From Nitrospinae bacterium CG11_big_fil_rev_8_21_14_0_20_45_15 (GTDB lineage: Bacteria > Nitrospinota > Nitrospinia > Nitrospinales > VA-1), in NCBI GenBank assembly GCA_002787235.1, contig PCWG01000041.1, forward strand, positions 75,713 through 139,712: 64,000 nt of DNA. The letters are read 5' to 3'. Position 1 is the stretch's first letter. Each line of letters opens with the position of its first letter. The position numbers and the translations under genes are program-made. The notes below the pieces were generated by a model. It was given only the letters and a program-made list of their open reading frames with translations, was not told where the DNA came from and made no database searches. Shown in pieces: positions 45,576-55,900 of this stretch.

Positions 45576-47156
45576 ATGGCGGATCTAACCCGAGAAGAAG
45601 TTGAAGAAAAACTTGAGGAATACGCAGAATTATTAAAAGCCCAAGCCGAAGCCGAAGCTGAAGAAGACGAGTTTGTCGATGAGCTGGAAGACGACGAAGA
45701 TATTGATGAAGAAGACGATGAAGAGGCTGAGGAAATCGCCGACGATGAGGAAGAGGGAGAAGTTGCCGAACCGGAAGATACCGAATTAGACGACAGCGAA
45801 ACCGCAGAAGCCGGTACCGATCTGGAAGTGGTGGAAGAACCCGAAGAAGTCGTGCCCGGCCCTCTGGAAAATATCGATCTTTCAGGACTCGACCTTTCAG
45901 GACTTGATTTTTACGGCATCAGCCTCGATGGTTCCAATCTGACAGATTGTAATTTGCGAGCTTCCGATCTTTCCCACTGCTCTCTCGACACCGCCGATTT
46001 GACGGGTGCCCAGTTAAAAGAGGCCAATATGGAGGCGGCCAGCATCCGCGCTGGTGAATTGGTTTCTACCAACTTTGAAGATGCGAATGTAGAGAATGCG
46101 GATTTTAGCGGATCGAATCTGAAATTTGCCGTTTTTCAAAATGCCAATCTGCGCGGCACTAAATTTGTGCAGGCCGATCTTTCGGAAGCAAATTTTGAAG
46201 AAGCCAATATGACGCGCACCGATTTTTCCAAGGCGACGCTCATCTCCACGCAAATCCAGAATGCGGACGTGTCCCGTTCAAAATTCAATGGTGCCAATTT
46301 AAGCAATGCCAACTTGACCGATTCTAAAATCAACATGGCAGGTTTTTTTGAATCCAATCTGCAAAACACTCAATTTGTGCGTGTGCAGTTGAAGGGGACC
46401 AAATTATGCGGGGCCAATCTGACCCGTGCCAATTTCTCCCGAGCCGATCTCACCAGTGCCGATCTTTCTGAGGCCATTGTGCATCATGTAGAATTTACGC
46501 GTGCAAAACTGGATGGAGCCATACTTCGGCGCACTGACTTGAAGGGTTCCAATTTGAGCGAAGCAACTCTCAGCGTATCCGATTTGACCGATGCCAGCCT
46601 GGTCGATGTCAACCTGCGTGGTGCCGACCTGGGACGCATCAAGCTCGTTTCGGCAAAACTTTCCGGGGCGCAATTGAGTGGTGCCAACCTCAACAAGGCC
46701 AAGATGGAAAAAGTGGATCTGACGGGTGCCGATTTGAGTGGAGCCGAACTTGCCGGCGCGGATTGCAGGAATGCACAGTTTGAAGGCACCGACCTCAGTC
46801 GAGCCAATTTGAGCGAAGCCATGCTGACAAATGCAAATTTAAACAATGCCTTCCTGCTTGGAGCCGACTTGAGAAAAGCGGATCTTTCTTCTGCTCAACT
46901 GGAGAATGCCCAGCTGGCTGGTGCAAAGTTTACGCGCTCCAATCTTCAAAACGCAAATTTTAAAAACTGCGATCTCCGCAGAACCAATCTCGAATACGCT
47001 AACCTGACGGGTGCCTCTCTGGAAAGTTCTGACTTAACGGGATCGAAAATGGGCGAAGCCATTTGCAAAAATGCCAATTTTACTTCTGCAAAGATGGACT
47101 CCATTGACACGACAGATACTAATTTTGAAGGTGCCAAGGGAGTTTCCATTTCTTAA
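45576..47156 (+). CDS. Pentapeptide-repeat protein with acidic N-terminal tail
   Basis: A 526-residue protein. Residues 1-95 are extremely acidic (runs of Glu/Asp such as DELEDDEDIDEEDDEE) and probably disordered. From about residue 98 to 520 there is an almost unbroken series of pentapeptide repeats A-[DN]-[LFM]-[ST]-x (for example ANLSNANLTDS, ADLSEANFEEANM), about 80 units. These fold into a right-handed quadrilateral beta-helix. No signal peptide or membrane segment. Related proteins mimic DNA (gyrase protection) or act as scaffolds; the acidic tail could strengthen DNA mimicry, but this is inference. Single gene followed by a strong terminator. Confidence 0.9.
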   Translation: MADLTREEVEEKLEEYAELLKAQAEAEAEEDEFVDELEDDEDIDEEDDEEAEEIADDEEEGEVAEPEDTELDDSETAEAGTDLEVVEEPEEVVPGPLENIDLSGLDLSGLDFYGISLDGSNLTDCNLRASDLSHCSLDTADLTGAQLKEANMEAASIRAGELVSTNFEDANVENADFSGSNLKFAVFQNANLRGTKFVQADLSEANFEEANMTRTDFSKATLISTQIQNADVSRSKFNGANLSNANLTDSKINMAGFFESNLQNTQFVRVQLKGTKLCGANLTRANFSRADLTSADLSEAIVHHVEFTRAKLDGAILRRTDLKGSNLSEATLSVSDLTDASLVDVNLRGADLGRIKLVSAKLSGAQLSGANLNKAKMEKVDLTGADLSGAELAGADCRNAQFEGTDLSRANLSEAMLTNANLNNAFLLGADLRKADLSSAQLENAQLAGAKFTRSNLQNANFKNCDLRRTNLEYANLTGASLESSDLTGSKMGEAICKNANFTSAKMDSIDTTDTNFEGAKGVSIS

Positions 47157-47224
47157 AGATTTTGGAATCCGTTGGTAATTTTTGCAGAGCCGTTCTCTCT
47201 CCCGGAAGATGCGCTTTTTCAATT

Positions 47225-47265
47225 AAAATTATTATCCCTTTTTCCCTCAAGGGATAATAATTTTT
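47225..47265 (+). terminator. Rho-independent terminator, bidirectional type
   Basis: A perfect 15-bp stem, AAAATTATTATCCCT at 47225-47239 pairing with 47250-47264 around a 10-base loop, followed by T. It lies 70 bp after the pentapeptide-repeat gene. The symmetric A/T flanks would allow action on either strand. Confidence 0.85.
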
Positions 47266-47516
47266 ATCCATATCTGGGTTCCCGCAAGCCACTGACAAAA
47301 TCTGATTTAGATAATTCTTTCAATATTTTATCAGATTGTTAGTGTGAATTGTCCTGCCAGTTCATTCCCCTTTCTTTCACACGCATAAAAATAAACGTGG
47401 ACAGGTTCTAAAAAGTCCGTGATACTTAGGTTTTCAGAGAAGGTAATTATAGAGTTTTTGTCCGATCCAGATGTTGTTGATCACAATTTTTCCCGTATCT
47501 GAGTAGGAATCTTTGG
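47266..47516. other. Intergenic region upstream of the pseudo-receiver gene
   Basis: About 250 bp without a gene. AATCTGAT and ATCAGATT near 47299 and 47329 form a distant 8-bp inverted repeat of unclear meaning. The ribosome-binding site GTAGGAA sits just before the next ATG. Confidence 0.35.
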
Positions 47517-48470
47517 ATGACAAACCGTTACGCAGAAAAATCGGTCATCATTGCTGACAATTCATCGGTGATGACGCGAATTATTGAAAATCATTTGGTT
47601 AAGATGGGCTTTGCAAAAGATAACATCGTCACCGCCAAAGATGGACATCAAGCCCACCTCATCATCGGACTCAAGGATTTTGAGCTCGCTATCACGGGTT
47701 ACCATATGGAATTGGTGAACGGATTGGAATTGCTCAAAAAAATCCGGAACGACTCCAACGAAAAAATCAAAAATCTTTTTTACTTTATGATCACGGCAGA
47801 ACGTAAAGAAGAAATTATTGAAGAGTTGATGGCCGCTGGTTGCAATTGTTATTTGAGCAAGCCTTTCACCTACAATCAGCTCGAAAAAAAAATCAAACAA
47901 ATTTTCCCGGAAGAAGAACCTTCCCCTGAACCACAAAGCTCAGGAACGCATACCATCAGCCCCAAAATTACGTCCGCATTCATCGAAAGTGCGATTGAGT
48001 CCTTGAGTCAGTATATGGTTTCCGCCGTGGCTGAAGAGCCCATTGACTCCATCGTCGGCGATTTATATTTTGGATCACTCATTGAGCTCAACGATAATGT
48101 GCATCGTGTGAGGATCAATATCGCTCTGTATTTTCCAAAGGATGTGGCTTGCGCGATTTACGAGGGGATTTTTGGAGAAGTTGATCTGGAACAAGTCTGT
48201 GGAGTGGTTCAGGAGCTCGGCAATATCATCGCCGGAATTGTGAAGCCAAAGATTTCTCATCTGACTCAGGAAGTCGTCTCTCTGGTCAATCCTGACGCTG
48301 TTGATGACGCGGAATTGAGTTTTGAATTAGGTTTGCCGCAGGCAAAAATGGGGGATGATGAATGGAAATTTGAGTTGAACAACGATTCCAGTACCGAACA
48401 AATCATCATTCCTTTTGAAATCAACGGCGGTTCCGTTCTCATGAAGTTGCATTTTGAAAAAATAGACTGA
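47517..48470 (+). CDS. Pseudo-receiver fused to CheX-like phosphatase domain
   Basis: A 317-residue two-domain protein. Residues 9-130 have the receiver fold with one acidic-pocket Asp (ADN at 13-15), the switch Thr93 (MITAE) and Lys115 (SKPF). The phosphoacceptor position is Gly61 (AITGYHM) where CheY-like proteins have Asp, so it cannot be phosphorylated in the normal way. Residues 150-317 resemble CheX/CheC-type domains, with E233-x-x-N236 (VQELGNIIAG) matching the phosphatase motif. This suggests a dephosphorylating enzyme whose receiver half serves for docking. No chemotaxis genes are adjacent. Confidence 0.82.
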   Translation: MTNRYAEKSVIIADNSSVMTRIIENHLVKMGFAKDNIVTAKDGHQAHLIIGLKDFELAITGYHMELVNGLELLKKIRNDSNEKIKNLFYFMITAERKEEIIEELMAAGCNCYLSKPFTYNQLEKKIKQIFPEEEPSPEPQSSGTHTISPKITSAFIESAIESLSQYMVSAVAEEPIDSIVGDLYFGSLIELNDNVHRVRINIALYFPKDVACAIYEGIFGEVDLEQVCGVVQELGNIIAGIVKPKISHLTQEVVSLVNPDAVDDAELSFELGLPQAKMGDDEWKFELNNDSSTEQIIIPFEINGGSVLMKLHFEKID

Positions 48471-48496
48471 ATCCTTCTCCTTTCCCATCCCGCCTT

Positions 48497-49759
48497 TCAA
48501 ACAAACACGCCTGCAATGCAACCGGTTGCGAGGGTTGCCAGAAACGCTGTCCACAATCCCTTCAGTCCCAGTTCGCTGAAATCCTTGATCCGTTCAGGAA
48601 CCAAGGCCGATAGCCCGCCGACAAAAATTCCAAAACTCGCAATATGAACAAATCCGCACAGCGCATAGGACAGAATAATCGCCGAACGCGATGAAAAAAC
48701 CGGAGTCTCTCCTGTCTGCATGGCCGCTAATTGAAAGTAAGACACTACTTCTGTTTCGATCAGCCGTGTGCCCAGAATTTGCGCTCCCATTTCCCATTCT
48801 TCCGGCCGCAGTCCCATCAAGACCACAAAGGGCCAGGCCAGCCAACCCAATACTTTTGCCAATGATAAATTTGCGCTGAAAAAACCAAAAACCAAATCGG
48901 CCACCGCTGACAAGCCCAAGACAATGATCAATGCCGAAGCAATGCCGAGGCTCATTGATACCCCTTGACTGCCACCTTCCAAAAGTGCGGAAACCACATT
49001 TGCCTGTGTTTTGTCTTCAGTCGAATCGGGAACTTTGCCTAACGTTTCCGGCACGCTATCTTCTGGAAGATATAATTTTGCGATCAACACCGCACAGGGA
49101 ATGGAGATCAGGGATGCAGAGACCAGATGCCCTGCAATGTTAGGCACCGCATCCTTCAGTGCCAAAACGTAAATCCCCATCACTGTACCGGCAACGGTTG
49201 CCATCATGCAGGTGAGAAGTGTCAACAATTCCGAGCGTGTCATTTTTTCCAGAAAAGGACGAATGGCAATGCCCGATTCGATCCCTACAAAAATACTGGC
49301 TCCGGCCGAGAGTGCTTCGGCTCCCGAGATTCTCATGAATCGATAAAATCCTTTGGCCAAAAAATTTACGATGCGCGGCATGATGTTGAGGTAATACAGG
49401 GCAGAAACCAAAGCGGAAAAAAATATCACGGAAGGCAATACTTGAAACGCGAGAACAAAACCCACCGAAGCGGTACCATCCGGCAAGGTCTGTCCCGGAC
49501 CCAGTGCCAAGGGGCCAAATAAAAATTGCGCGCCTTTTTGTGAGGCGACGATCAATGCCAGCAGGGCATTGTTCACCCATTCCAGAACCGAGCGAGATCC
49601 AGGAAACATAAAAATAAGCCCGCCCAAACCCCAGGCCAAAAGCACCGAACCGCGCACGGTTCGCCATCCCGGTGTTCCACGCCCACCGGTCAACCAGGCC
49701 AGCAGGGCTATGAGAACAAAACCGCCCAATGAGATGAAACGCCAACTCAAATCAGTCAT
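48497..49759 (-). CDS. Concentrative nucleoside transporter (NupC/CNT family)
   Basis: A 420-residue inner-membrane symporter taking up nucleosides with H+ or Na+. Signatures of the CNT core domain are visible: PSVIFFSALVSALYYLNIM, the GIESGIAIRPFLEKMTRSEL segment, ATVAGTVMGIY, and LSYALCGFVHIASFGIFVGG. About ten hydrophobic helices are present. It is the second gene after the SemiSWEET gene, 18 bp apart on the same strand, so import of nucleoside and sugar may be co-regulated. Confidence 0.93.
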   Translation of the reverse strand: MTDLSWRFISLGGFVLIALLAWLTGGRGTPGWRTVRGSVLLAWGLGGLIFMFPGSRSVLEWVNNALLALIVASQKGAQFLFGPLALGPGQTLPDGTASVGFVLAFQVLPSVIFFSALVSALYYLNIMPRIVNFLAKGFYRFMRISGAEALSAGASIFVGIESGIAIRPFLEKMTRSELLTLLTCMMATVAGTVMGIYVLALKDAVPNIAGHLVSASLISIPCAVLIAKLYLPEDSVPETLGKVPDSTEDKTQANVVSALLEGGSQGVSMSLGIASALIIVLGLSAVADLVFGFFSANLSLAKVLGWLAWPFVVLMGLRPEEWEMGAQILGTRLIETEVVSYFQLAAMQTGETPVFSSRSAIILSYALCGFVHIASFGIFVGGLSALVPERIKDFSELGLKGLWTAFLATLATGCIAGVFV

Positions 49760-49777
49760 AAGTAATGGGAATCTCGA

Positions 49778-50032
49778 TCATTTGAATTTCAGCTTCATTG
49801 CTAAAATGGACAATGCCAAAATCAGCGTGATGCTATTGGCAAAAATCATCGGCCCGGAACCAATCATCAATCCGTACATCAGCCAACATAGGACGCCGAG
49901 CGAAAAGACGAGAAACATTGCGAAGGATATGTCTTTTGCCGAACGGGAATACCAGATTTTTGTAACTTGCGGCACGAAGGCTACCGTCGTCAGTGTCGCG
50001 GCCAAATATCCCAATATTGTAATTGAGTCCAT
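49778..50032 (-). CDS. SemiSWEET sugar transporter
   Basis: An 84-residue protein with three membrane helices (one MtN3/saliva unit) that dimerises to form a sugar pore. The start LGYLAATLTTVAFVPQVTKI contains the conserved T-x-x-F-x-PQ motif. A following SAKDISFAMFLVFSLGVLCW segment and a final helix complete the unit. The ATG at 50032 gives the normal length; six extra codons upstream are unneeded. It is followed closely by the nucleoside transporter gene. Confidence 0.92.
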   Translation of the reverse strand: MDSITILGYLAATLTTVAFVPQVTKIWYSRSAKDISFAMFLVFSLGVLCWLMYGLMIGSGPMIFANSITLILALSILAMKLKFK

Positions 50033-50148
50033 AATGTGTTGTCCGGCCACGGTAGACAGGGATAACTATCTACTTGAAGAAACTGGGGGTTTAGATCATA
50101 ATCGCGACGATACGTATCGAACAAAAAACAGGCATGTAATCTATCACA

Positions 50149-51075
50149 ATGACGAAGTCGCAAAAAGAAAAACCGCCATTCGTTACTCTGGCGTATCTTT
50201 TGGGCCTGTTTTCTATTGTCCTTATCAGCTCTTGCGCGGAAATGTACATTCCCATGCCCGAGGAAATAAGGGCTCGCAATTCTTCCCAAACTCCTCAATC
50301 GACGAAGACGGTCACTGCCACAGCGAAGCCCCCTCACGCTGTTCCCGCTTTACCGCCGATGAAATGTCTTGTCGTGTACTCTCCCTTATCACTGGATCGC
50401 GCGAAATCTCTGGAAACTGAAATTGCGCGTGACACGGTCATAGACACGTTGAAGGAAAATGGCATACCGACTCATAATAAAATCCTTGGGAAAATGATCG
50501 AGCAAGAAACGAAAACGGATGAGTTTTCTGTGGCGGACGAAGAACTGATCGTCAGAGCGCGGCAAAGAGGGGTCAACTGTCTCACGATCTACCATTTGGA
50601 ATGGGGACCAGAGGATAGGGACATCGCGCAGGTTGTTTTTAGAGCGAAGGCCTACAATGTGAATTCAGGCAAGCTTTTGGGAATCACCGAAAATTTTGGA
50701 GAGGCTCCTGCTCTTATAGGGACTCAAATGCTTGATTCACCCTGGATGCTCGCGGCAGTGAGAGCGGCTCAAAAGGGAACGAATGCTTTGACTGAAAAAA
50801 TAAACCCGCCAAAAATGGACCCGGCTTATTTCTTGATCTTCACAGGTTTCAACGATACAGAAATGAATGGCATCCACGAAACAATAGTGGAACTGAGCAA
50901 TGCTAAAGTGATTGATCTGCGTCGCAACGTGCAAACTTTGCAAATTAAAATTTCAGTTACCAACTCAGATTTAAATGAATTGGACGTTCAAATTAAAAAC
51001 AGATTTCGGCAACTCAACTTCCCCTTGAGAACAAAGCAGGCTACGGGGAACAGTCTCCATTACATCCGCGAATAA
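50149..51075 (+). CDS. Lipoprotein of unknown function
   Basis: A 308-residue predicted lipoprotein, not recognised by family. A basic N-terminus is followed by a hydrophobic segment (LAYLLGLFSIVLI) and the lipobox SSC at residue 29. A Thr/Pro/Ala-rich linker (residues 44-70) precedes a mixed alpha/beta domain. The early part (VVYSPLSLDRAKSLETEIAR to GVNCLTIYHLEW) and the later part (FTGFNDTEMNGIHETIVELS to LQIKISVTNSDLNELDVQIK) each look like small alpha/beta units; the last resembles the repeat of DUF6175/LpoB-like proteins only vaguely. Its place is the inner leaflet of the outer membrane or the periplasm. Single gene. Confidence 0.65.
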   Translation: MTKSQKEKPPFVTLAYLLGLFSIVLISSCAEMYIPMPEEIRARNSSQTPQSTKTVTATAKPPHAVPALPPMKCLVVYSPLSLDRAKSLETEIARDTVIDTLKENGIPTHNKILGKMIEQETKTDEFSVADEELIVRARQRGVNCLTIYHLEWGPEDRDIAQVVFRAKAYNVNSGKLLGITENFGEAPALIGTQMLDSPWMLAAVRAAQKGTNALTEKINPPKMDPAYFLIFTGFNDTEMNGIHETIVELSNAKVIDLRRNVQTLQIKISVTNSDLNELDVQIKNRFRQLNFPLRTKQATGNSLHYIRE

Positions 51076-51182
51076 AACAATGGTAATGGCTCCGTAAATA
51101 ACATCTATTATTCTTTGGGAACGATTATTTTCAAATCAATAACCGTTCCTTATCCTTATCGCCTCATACCCCCTTCATAGCC

Positions 51183-51692
51183 ATGGAAAATTGCCCTTGT
51201 GGAAGTTTGTTCCCCTACAACGATTGTTGCGCCCTTTTGATTCAAGGAGGAGGATACGCCGACACGGCGGAAGACCTCATGCGATCGCGTTACTCCGCCT
51301 TCGTTAAAAAGAAATGGGATTATCTGGCGCGCACCTCATTGCATTCCTCAAAAAGTGCCGAAGACTACCAACAGTCCAGTGAAAATACAAATTGGCAACG
51401 TCTGGAAATTCATGGCAGTCAAGGCGGGAACCACGATGACGCCAAGGGACAGATCGAATTTTCTGCCTGGTATTCGGATGGCAAAAGCGAGAAAGTTCTC
51501 AGGGAGCACTCTCATTTTGAAAAAAAAGAAGGCCGTTGGTATTACGACGAGCAAGGCTCCCACACCGTTACTCCCTCGGCCAAACGAGCGGCTCCGCAAA
51601 AGACCGTGGTGCGTAGCGATCCCAAAACAGGCAGAAACGACCCTTGCCCTTGTCAAAGTGGTAAGAAGTATAAAAAATGTTGCGGGAAATAA
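51183..51692 (+). CDS. YchJ family SEC-C motif protein
   Basis: A 169-residue cytoplasmic zinc protein of the UPF0225/YchJ family. It has an N-terminal SEC-C-like motif ([13 protein letters not shown]), the family block [21 protein letters not shown] with the NTF2-like core following, and a C-terminal SEC-C motif [18 protein letters not shown]. The SEC-C zinc motif is the one found at the end of SecA, where it contacts SecB or ribosomes. The cellular role of YchJ is unknown. It is convergent with the sensor kinase gene. Confidence 0.93.
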   Translation: MENCPCGSLFPYNDCCALLIQGGGYADTAEDLMRSRYSAFVKKKWDYLARTSLHSSKSAEDYQQSSENTNWQRLEIHGSQGGNHDDAKGQIEFSAWYSDGKSEKVLREHSHFEKKEGRWYYDEQGSHTVTPSAKRAAPQKTVVRSDPKTGRNDPCPCQSGKKYKKCCGK

Positions 51693-51730
51693 CCGTCGGG
51701 GATTTTTTTACAAATGATACGGTTCAAAAA

Positions 51731-52807
51731 TCATTCGGGGAGAATGACTGCAAATAGACTTCCTTTTCCCATTTCACTGCAACACATGATATTGCCGCGA
51801 TGGTGATTAGCAATTTTTTGGCAACTGGCAAGACCGATCCCGCTACCGTCAAATGTACTTTTGCTCACCAGACGTTTGAAGGGTTTAAAAATTTCATCGC
51901 TGTACTTTTCATCGAAACCGATTCCGTTGTCTTTGATCGTAATTTTCCAAAAACCATTGCCAATCGCCTTGGCTTCAATATCCACCCGAGGAGGTTCTTC
52001 ATTGCGATGAAATTTTAAGGCATTGCTTATCAGATTCTGGAACAACTGGATCAATAAAAATGGCATTCCTTTCACAACAGGCAGTTTGCCCACGCGAATA
52101 TCACCTCGGGTCTCCTGTATTTGTAATTCCAGATTATTGACAACCCTTTCGAGAATGTCATTCAGATCGACGGACTCAAAAGATTCGGTTTCTTTATTGA
52201 TCCGGGAATATTCAAGCAGACTGTCCGTAAGCTTGGACAACTGCATGGCCATGCCCTGTATATTTGTGATGTATTGGATTCCGCGCTCATCCAAAATATT
52301 TTTAAAATCTTCCTTCAAAAAATCTCCCATATTTTGTATTTTTCTCAGCGGTGCCTTGAGGTCGTGAGAAGCTATCCCTGCGAATATTTCAAGATCCCTG
52401 TTGCTTCGCTCCAACTCCTTTTTCTGCTGGTCCAGTTGCACAAAAACATTCACCTTGCTTAACAGGATATGATCATCGACGGGTTTGAAAAGATAATCCA
52501 CGGCACCGGCCTGATAGCCTCTGAAAATCAGTTTGTCCGTCGAACCCATCGCCGTAAGAAATATCAAGGGAGTTTTTCGGGTTTCTTTCTGACCGCGAAT
52601 CAGTTCAGCCAATTCATAACCATCCATTTCGGGCATCATCACATCCAGAATGATCAGGGCAAACTCGTGATTGAGCAGACTTCTCAAGGCATCGTTTCCG
52701 TTCGTAACCGTAACGATTTCGATGCTTAAATCTTCAAGCACTTTTTCAAGAGCGATCAGATTCTCACGCCGGTCATCAACGATCAGAATTTTAGATTTTT
52801 CAACCAT
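51731..52807 (-). CDS. Receiver-histidine kinase (REC-HisKA-HATPase)
   Basis: A 358-residue cytoplasmic kinase. The N-terminal receiver is intact (VDDRREN, phosphoacceptor in LIILDVMMPEMDG, LTAMG, FKPVDD). A coiled linker (LQQKKELERSNRDLEIF) leads to the H-box ASHDLKAPLRKIQ, the N-box QNLISNALKFH, and G-boxes DNGIGF and GSGIGLASC. No membrane segment. This REC-first layout is common in phosphorelay intermediates and phytochrome-like pathways. The ATG at 52807 avoids 15 unconserved residues. It lies 136 bp downstream of the large hybrid kinase, which could pass phosphate to it. Confidence 0.92.
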   Translation of the reverse strand: MVEKSKILIVDDRRENLIALEKVLEDLSIEIVTVTNGNDALRSLLNHEFALIILDVMMPEMDGYELAELIRGQKETRKTPLIFLTAMGSTDKLIFRGYQAGAVDYLFKPVDDHILLSKVNVFVQLDQQKKELERSNRDLEIFAGIASHDLKAPLRKIQNMGDFLKEDFKNILDERGIQYITNIQGMAMQLSKLTDSLLEYSRINKETESFESVDLNDILERVVNNLELQIQETRGDIRVGKLPVVKGMPFLLIQLFQNLISNALKFHRNEEPPRVDIEAKAIGNGFWKITIKDNGIGFDEKYSDEIFKPFKRLVSKSTFDGSGIGLASCQKIANHHRGNIMCCSEMGKGSLFAVILPE

Positions 52808-52943
52808 AAGATTTCTTTCCTTCAGTCCCGCATCCGTCCTGCCCGAACTCAAACACAGCTTGCTAGGTTGATTTTCTAAACATTAAATCCCACCCACCTT
52901 CAAAAAAATTCTTGCCGACCCCTGTTTGCTTTTTACGATTTGT

Positions 52944-55900
52944 TTATTTTCTTGAACCTAATAAACGATTGGAGTTGGCGGACTCCAACCAAAAAGCGAT
53001 CATTGCAAACAAACTGTTTTCGTCTACGGGTTTTGCAATGTAGTCGTTCGCTCCCGCAGTGAGGCAGATCTCGCGATCGGTTTCCATTGCCTTGGCGGTT
53101 ACCGCAATGACGGGCAAGTCTTTCTTCTTTTCGCGAATCCTTCGTATGGTTTCATAGCCATCCATCTCCGGCATCATGATATCCATCAATACTAAATCTA
53201 TATTTGGAATTTCTTCCAAACACCTCAAAGCCCTTGAACCACTATCGGCTTTTATTGGCAATGCGCCCAGTTCCTGCAAAAGTTGGGAGAGGGCAAATAC
53301 ATTCCTCATATCATCATCAACGACCAGTATTTTTTTATCTTTGAGGAGTGATTTATCGAAACCGTAAATCGCTTTTTTCTGGCTGTCCAATGGCGTTGCC
53401 TGACCTGCTTTATGCGTTATAACCACGGCCTTTTCCGACACCACAACATCAGGTTGTTCGGGCCCCCCACCGTTGGAATCCGACTTCAAAGGCAGAAAAA
53501 GTGTGAAAGTGGAACCCTTCCCAACCTCACTTTTGATGTGTATTTCGCCACCCAGCAAGTGTGACAACTCATTTGAAATGGACAATCCCAGCCCTGTCCC
53601 ACCGTATTTTCTTGCGACACCTTCATCTCCCTGACGAAAGGCTTCAAAAATCAACTCCTGCTTGTCAGGATGAATCCCTATTCCCGTATCCGTAACCGCA
53701 ATGGCTATCGTGTTTCGCTGATTCAGCCCCGCAGCAGACAAGACTACCTGATCTGCAGGACGGCTAAAATCGACGCTCACACTCCCCACTGCCGTAAACT
53801 TGATGGCATTTGAAAGAAGATTGCTCAAGATTTGGTACAAGCGAGACTTGTCAGTGATTACAGAGGACGGCAGGTTTTTATTCAGCGAAACATTCAACTT
53901 CAAACCTTTTTCTTTTGCGACATGCACAAAATCGTGCTGAAGGGTATCCACTATTTCACGAATCGATACCTCCTCAAGCTCAACAGTCGTCATTCCCGCT
54001 TCAATTTTTGACAGGTCGAGAATCTCGTTGATCAAGTCGAGTAAATTTCTTCCTCCTTTGTTTATATAGGAGGCGGCTTCGACCTGTTCCTGCGTTAAAT
54101 TTCCATCTTTATTTTTTGCAAGATTATTAGAGAGCAAAAGCATACTGTTCAGAGGTGTCCGTAATTCGTGCGACATATTGGCCAAAAATTCTGACTTGTA
54201 TTGATTCGCCAACTCCAGATCTTTGGCTTTTTTCTCAAGCTCTTCCTTGGCTTTTTGGATTTCCTGACTCTTGATTTCTATTTCGTTTTTTTGTTCATGC
54301 AAACGAATCGATCTTTGCTCCAGCTCTTCATAGGCCAACTGAAGCTCCTGTGTTTTCCGCCGCATTTCACGGGACAGGGATTGCGATTGCTCCAAAAGTT
54401 CAACCGTTCTGTTCTGATTATTGATGTTGTTGATAATGACACCGATGCGTTCAGCCACCTTAGAGAACAATCTCTCATGCAAGACCGTAAAATCCCCCGG
54501 CGTGGCCAATTCGATGACACCAAACAACATACCTTCAAACATAACCGGAATCACAATGACGCTTTGCAAGATCACCTCTACCGATCCTGAAACCACTTTG
54601 ATGCAATCTTCGCCCTTCATGCTCAACTTGAGCTTTCTTTCTTCCACACCACACTGACCGATCAACCCCTCCCCCATTTTATATTGACCCGACGGGGGTT
54701 TCCTGTTGTGATAGGCGTAGGAACTGTACAACTTTAAAACAGGGTACTCCGCATCCTGAATTTTCACATAGAAAGCTCCCGCATAAGCAGAAGTCATAGG
54801 AACCAATTGACCCAACAAACGGGAACCCAGTTCCTCAAGGTTCTCCTTACCTTCGATCTGCATCATGACCTGGTTGAGATTGCTTTTTAACCAGCTCTCC
54901 TCCACCAATTTATTTCTTTCCTCCTCCAGCCGCAAAGCATTCTCTTTCAAACGATCTTCATTTTCCTTCAATCCGGTGGTCAATTTTTTCAAATTAGAGC
55001 GCAAGCGATCCATCGTCGTGCCCAGCAATTCAGCTTCAGCACTGCCTCTGATTTTTATGTCACCTTCATAATTACCTTCTGCAAGGGTATCTGCAATTGC
55101 AACGATCTCCGTCAGAGGGCGTGTCAACAGGCGCGAAAAATAAATGGCAACCAACGCTGAAATTAAAATCAGCGAAACCGCCAGCCAGATAATATTTTCA
55201 AGAACCTGACGGCTCGAAATCGCAAACTCGGAGAACGGCTTTACCTTCACCAGGCCAATAAAACGCCGAGGATCAAGCGGGTCAAAATTTACTTTCTGAA
55301 AATAAAGGATGGGTGCCTGGTGGGTCGCAGACTTACTTTTATACCAGATTTGATTACGCAGATTTTCGGGCGCATACATCGCTTTCAAATCTGGAAATTC
55401 TCGCTGGATCAGATAGGGTCTTCCCAGATCGAACCCGAAAGATTTGTATTTGTCCGGGTGAGAAAGAAAATCGCCCGCAGAATTGGTCACAAAATAATCA
55501 TCACCATTTCTGGCCAGACGATCCAAAATCAAACCAAAATCCAAATCGATAACCACAATGCCAAAAACAGACCCTGTTGCATCGTTAAAAACAGGTGCCG
55601 CCAATCGCATGACAGGTTTGTGCGGAACCACCACTTTATTGAATTCACGATTCAAGGTAACTTCGGAAAGGTACAACTGACCCTTTTGCAGTAAAAGGGT
55701 CTTTTTCACATATTCGGTATTGCCCTTTTTCTGTAAATTCTGGATTTCCGTGGAAACAATAGTTGCGTCCCTCTGTTCCACGCGAACGATCTCACGTCCG
55801 TTATCATTCACTCCAATGAAACGTACCTGCACATAATCGGGGTTGCCCCGAATCAGTTCTTTGAAAGTGTCCACCAGGCGATTTTTCCAGATCGCCTCGG

